From an uncultured Ruminococcus sp. (GTDB lineage Bacteria; Bacillota; Clostridia; Oscillospirales; Acutalibacteraceae): DNA of 5,612 bases. Within the stretch, counting starts at the first letter, position 1; each line of letters opens with the position of its first letter. The stretch is from assembly GCA_902766585.1 (NCBI GenBank), contig CACXDV010000188.1, positions 1-5,612 on the forward strand, given 5' to 3'. This document shows positions 4,096 to 5,612 of this stretch, piece after piece. The translations under genes and the position numbers were made by a program. The notes under the pieces were generated by a model. The model saw only the letters and a list, made by a program, of their open reading frames with translations. It made no database searches and was not told the DNA's origin.

Positions 4096-5612
4096 ATGGA
4101 TTATCTTGACTATGTCCAGATGACCACAGGTCAGAAGATTAGCTATAAGATTTCCTCATTTTTCAAGGGAATCATACCGGCTATAGCCGCACTTTTCAGA
4201 ATCATCGGCGCATTCTTTAAAGCTGTTTTCAGACTTATCGGAAACGGGTTTAAGGGATATGGCTACAGATTTGCAAACGGCGATGCCGGCACAAAGCTTT
4301 CATATGTGATCATGGGCGCAGGAAGCATGATGCACAAGCAGCTTGGAAAGGGACTCCTTTTCCTCGCTTCTGAGGTTGCATATTTCTTCTTTATGGCTAA
4401 TTTTGGTATTACTTATCTTACCAAGATCTACAGCAATAATGTAACCATGGCAGATTATCCTAATATGTTATTTAACGGCGTTATCGGCAGCGAGGCTCCG
4501 ATAAAGCAGAAGGATGCTCTCGGCGTACCGAGAATCGTAAATGTTGATACAGTTGATGACTCTAACAAGATCCTCCTGTTCTTCATTCTTACAGTTCTTG
4601 TTTCTATCGCATTTTTCGCAGTATATATCACAAATACAAAGAGCGCTTTCGCTACATATCAGGAATTAAAAGAGGGTAAGAAACCTATCGGAACAATAGC
4701 AGAGCTTAAGATGTTCCTGGATGAGAGATTCCATGTAACACTTCTCGTTATTCCGGTAACACTCCTCCTCCTCTTTACAGTTCTTCCTATTCTCTTTACA
4801 ATTTGTATAGCATTTACTAACTACGATATCGACCACCAGCCCCCCGGAAATCTTTATTGGTGGGTAGGCTTTGCAAACTTCGCAGACGTATTCTATTCCA
4901 ACCCGATGAAATCCGAGACCTTCGGAAAGATTCTTGTCTGGACACTCGTATGGGCTGTATTTGCAACATTTACAAACTACATTTTCGGTATCATTCTTGC
5001 ACTCCTTATCAATAAGAAGGAAATCAAGTTCAAGTCCTTCTGGAGAACAATGTTCGTTATCACAGCAGCTGTTCCTCAGTTCGTAACCCTTCTTATCATG
5101 AGACTTCTTCTTGGTGACTCAACAGGTCTTAATGTACTTCTTGGAACACATTATCCCTTCCTTTCTGATTGTAACTGGGCAAGAGTAACAGTTATCGTTG
5201 TTAATATGTGGGTAGGTATTCCTTACACAATGCTTATTTCCTCCGGTCTTCTTATGAATATCCCCGAGGATCTTTACGAATCAGCTCGTATCGACGGTGC
5301 AAATGCTTTCCAGCAGTTCACCAAGATCACATTCCCATACATATTCTTCGTAACAACTCCCTATCTTATCACAACCTTCGTAGGAAATATCAATAACTTC
5401 AATGTTATCTTCTTCCTTACCGGCGGCGGACCAAGCCCGGCATCCTATTATAAGGCAGGTCAGACCGACCTTCTTGTAACATGGCTGTATAAACTGACTG
5501 TTAATACCTCGGACTTCAACCTTGCAGCCGTAATTGGTATCTTCGTATTCGTGATCTGCGCATGCGGTTCACTGATAACCTTCAATATGTCGAAGGCATC
5601 AAAGAATGAGGA
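4096..5612 (+). CDS. malF: MalF-like sugar ABC transporter permease (3' end outside window)
   Basis: This is the membrane subunit of the importer whose binding protein is encoded just upstream. The visible 505 residues are open to the window edge. The coupling (EAA) motif is clear: ESARIDGANAFQQFTKITFP (395-414), the loop that docks on the ATPase. FFLTGGGP (439-446) and GQTDLLVTWLYKLT (455-468) are MalF signatures. Membrane segments lie at about 86-109, 160-178, 216-241, 280-305, 320-338, 362-388, 413-431 and 476-496; the last six form the permease core. The N-terminal 55 residues form a basic amphipathic stretch (Lys18, Lys24, Arg35, Lys42, Arg46, Lys53) ahead of the first membrane segment. 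The loop between the first two segments is about 50 residues. AAAGGAG (4079-4085) serves the ATG at 4096. An ATG at 4092 is out of frame and stops after five codons. Few residues should be missing at the C-terminus. Confidence 0.93.
   Translation, partial: MDYLDYVQMTTGQKISYKISSFFKGIIPAIAALFRIIGAFFKAVFRLIGNGFKGYGYRFANGDAGTKLSYVIMGAGSMMHKQLGKGLLFLASEVAYFFFMANFGITYLTKIYSNNVTMADYPNMLFNGVIGSEAPIKQKDALGVPRIVNVDTVDDSNKILLFFILTVLVSIAFFAVYITNTKSAFATYQELKEGKKPIGTIAELKMFLDERFHVTLLVIPVTLLLLFTVLPILFTICIAFTNYDIDHQPPGNLYWWVGFANFADVFYSNPMKSETFGKILVWTLVWAVFATFTNYIFGIILALLINKKEIKFKSFWRTMFVITAAVPQFVTLLIMRLLLGDSTGLNVLLGTHYPFLSDCNWARVTVIVVNMWVGIPYTMLISSGLLMNIPEDLYESARIDGANAFQQFTKITFPYIFFVTTPYLITTFVGNINNFNVIFFLTGGGPSPASYYKAGQTDLLVTWLYKLTVNTSDFNLAAVIGIFVFVICACGSLITFNMSKASKNE

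Overview
The window looks like a piece of chromosome from a low-GC, Gram-positive gut-type clostridium, most likely Ruminococcus or a close relative. The signs are sigma-A promoters of TTGACA/TATAAT type, strong AGGAGG ribosome binding sites, a YtaF-type membrane protein typical of spore-forming lineages, a lipobox-bearing sugar-binding protein with a MalF-type permease, and 5S rRNA of a form I associate with Ruminococcaceae. The genus is an inference; no database search was possible.

Left part (1-1250). Two 5S rRNA genes lie on the minus strand, about 900 bp apart. The first is cut by the window edge at its 3' end. The second is complete (116 nt, with a 9-bp closing helix). Neither has 23S or 16S next to it. 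Each has its own promoter with a 17-bp spacer, a short leader with a conserved box, and, for the complete copy, its own intrinsic terminator. Both promoters have the same 13-bp dyad (ATACAA-N-TTGTAT) just upstream. These are therefore solitary, separately transcribed 5S units. Between them, on the plus strand, is a two-gene operon with its own promoter and terminator. It encodes two small three-helix membrane proteins that resemble each other and have no function I recognise.

Middle (1250-2400). A ytaF-like gene (DUF204/MntP superfamily, six membrane helices) follows a 10-bp hairpin that overlaps alternative start codons. After it comes about 450 bp of very AT-rich DNA without a convincing gene. 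This stretch holds a clean 17-bp inverted repeat (TTGTAAG-AAA-CTTACAA) and, at its right end, a promoter with an extended -10.

Right part (2371-5612). This is the start of a carbohydrate ABC importer operon: a MalE-like lipoprotein and a MalF-like permease, the latter cut by the right edge. The binding-protein transcript has a strong hairpin near its predicted 5' end. A 12-bp hairpin lies in the gap before the permease gene, and a short upstream sequence could mask the permease Shine-Dalgarno. Together these suggest post-transcriptional tuning that makes more binding protein than permease. A second permease (MalG type) would be expected just beyond the window; the ATPase may be encoded elsewhere.

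I see no CRISPR array, insertion sequence, phage gene or tRNA. The least ordinary feature is the pair of solitary 5S genes with a shared upstream dyad and leader, flanking a paralogous pair of small membrane proteins.
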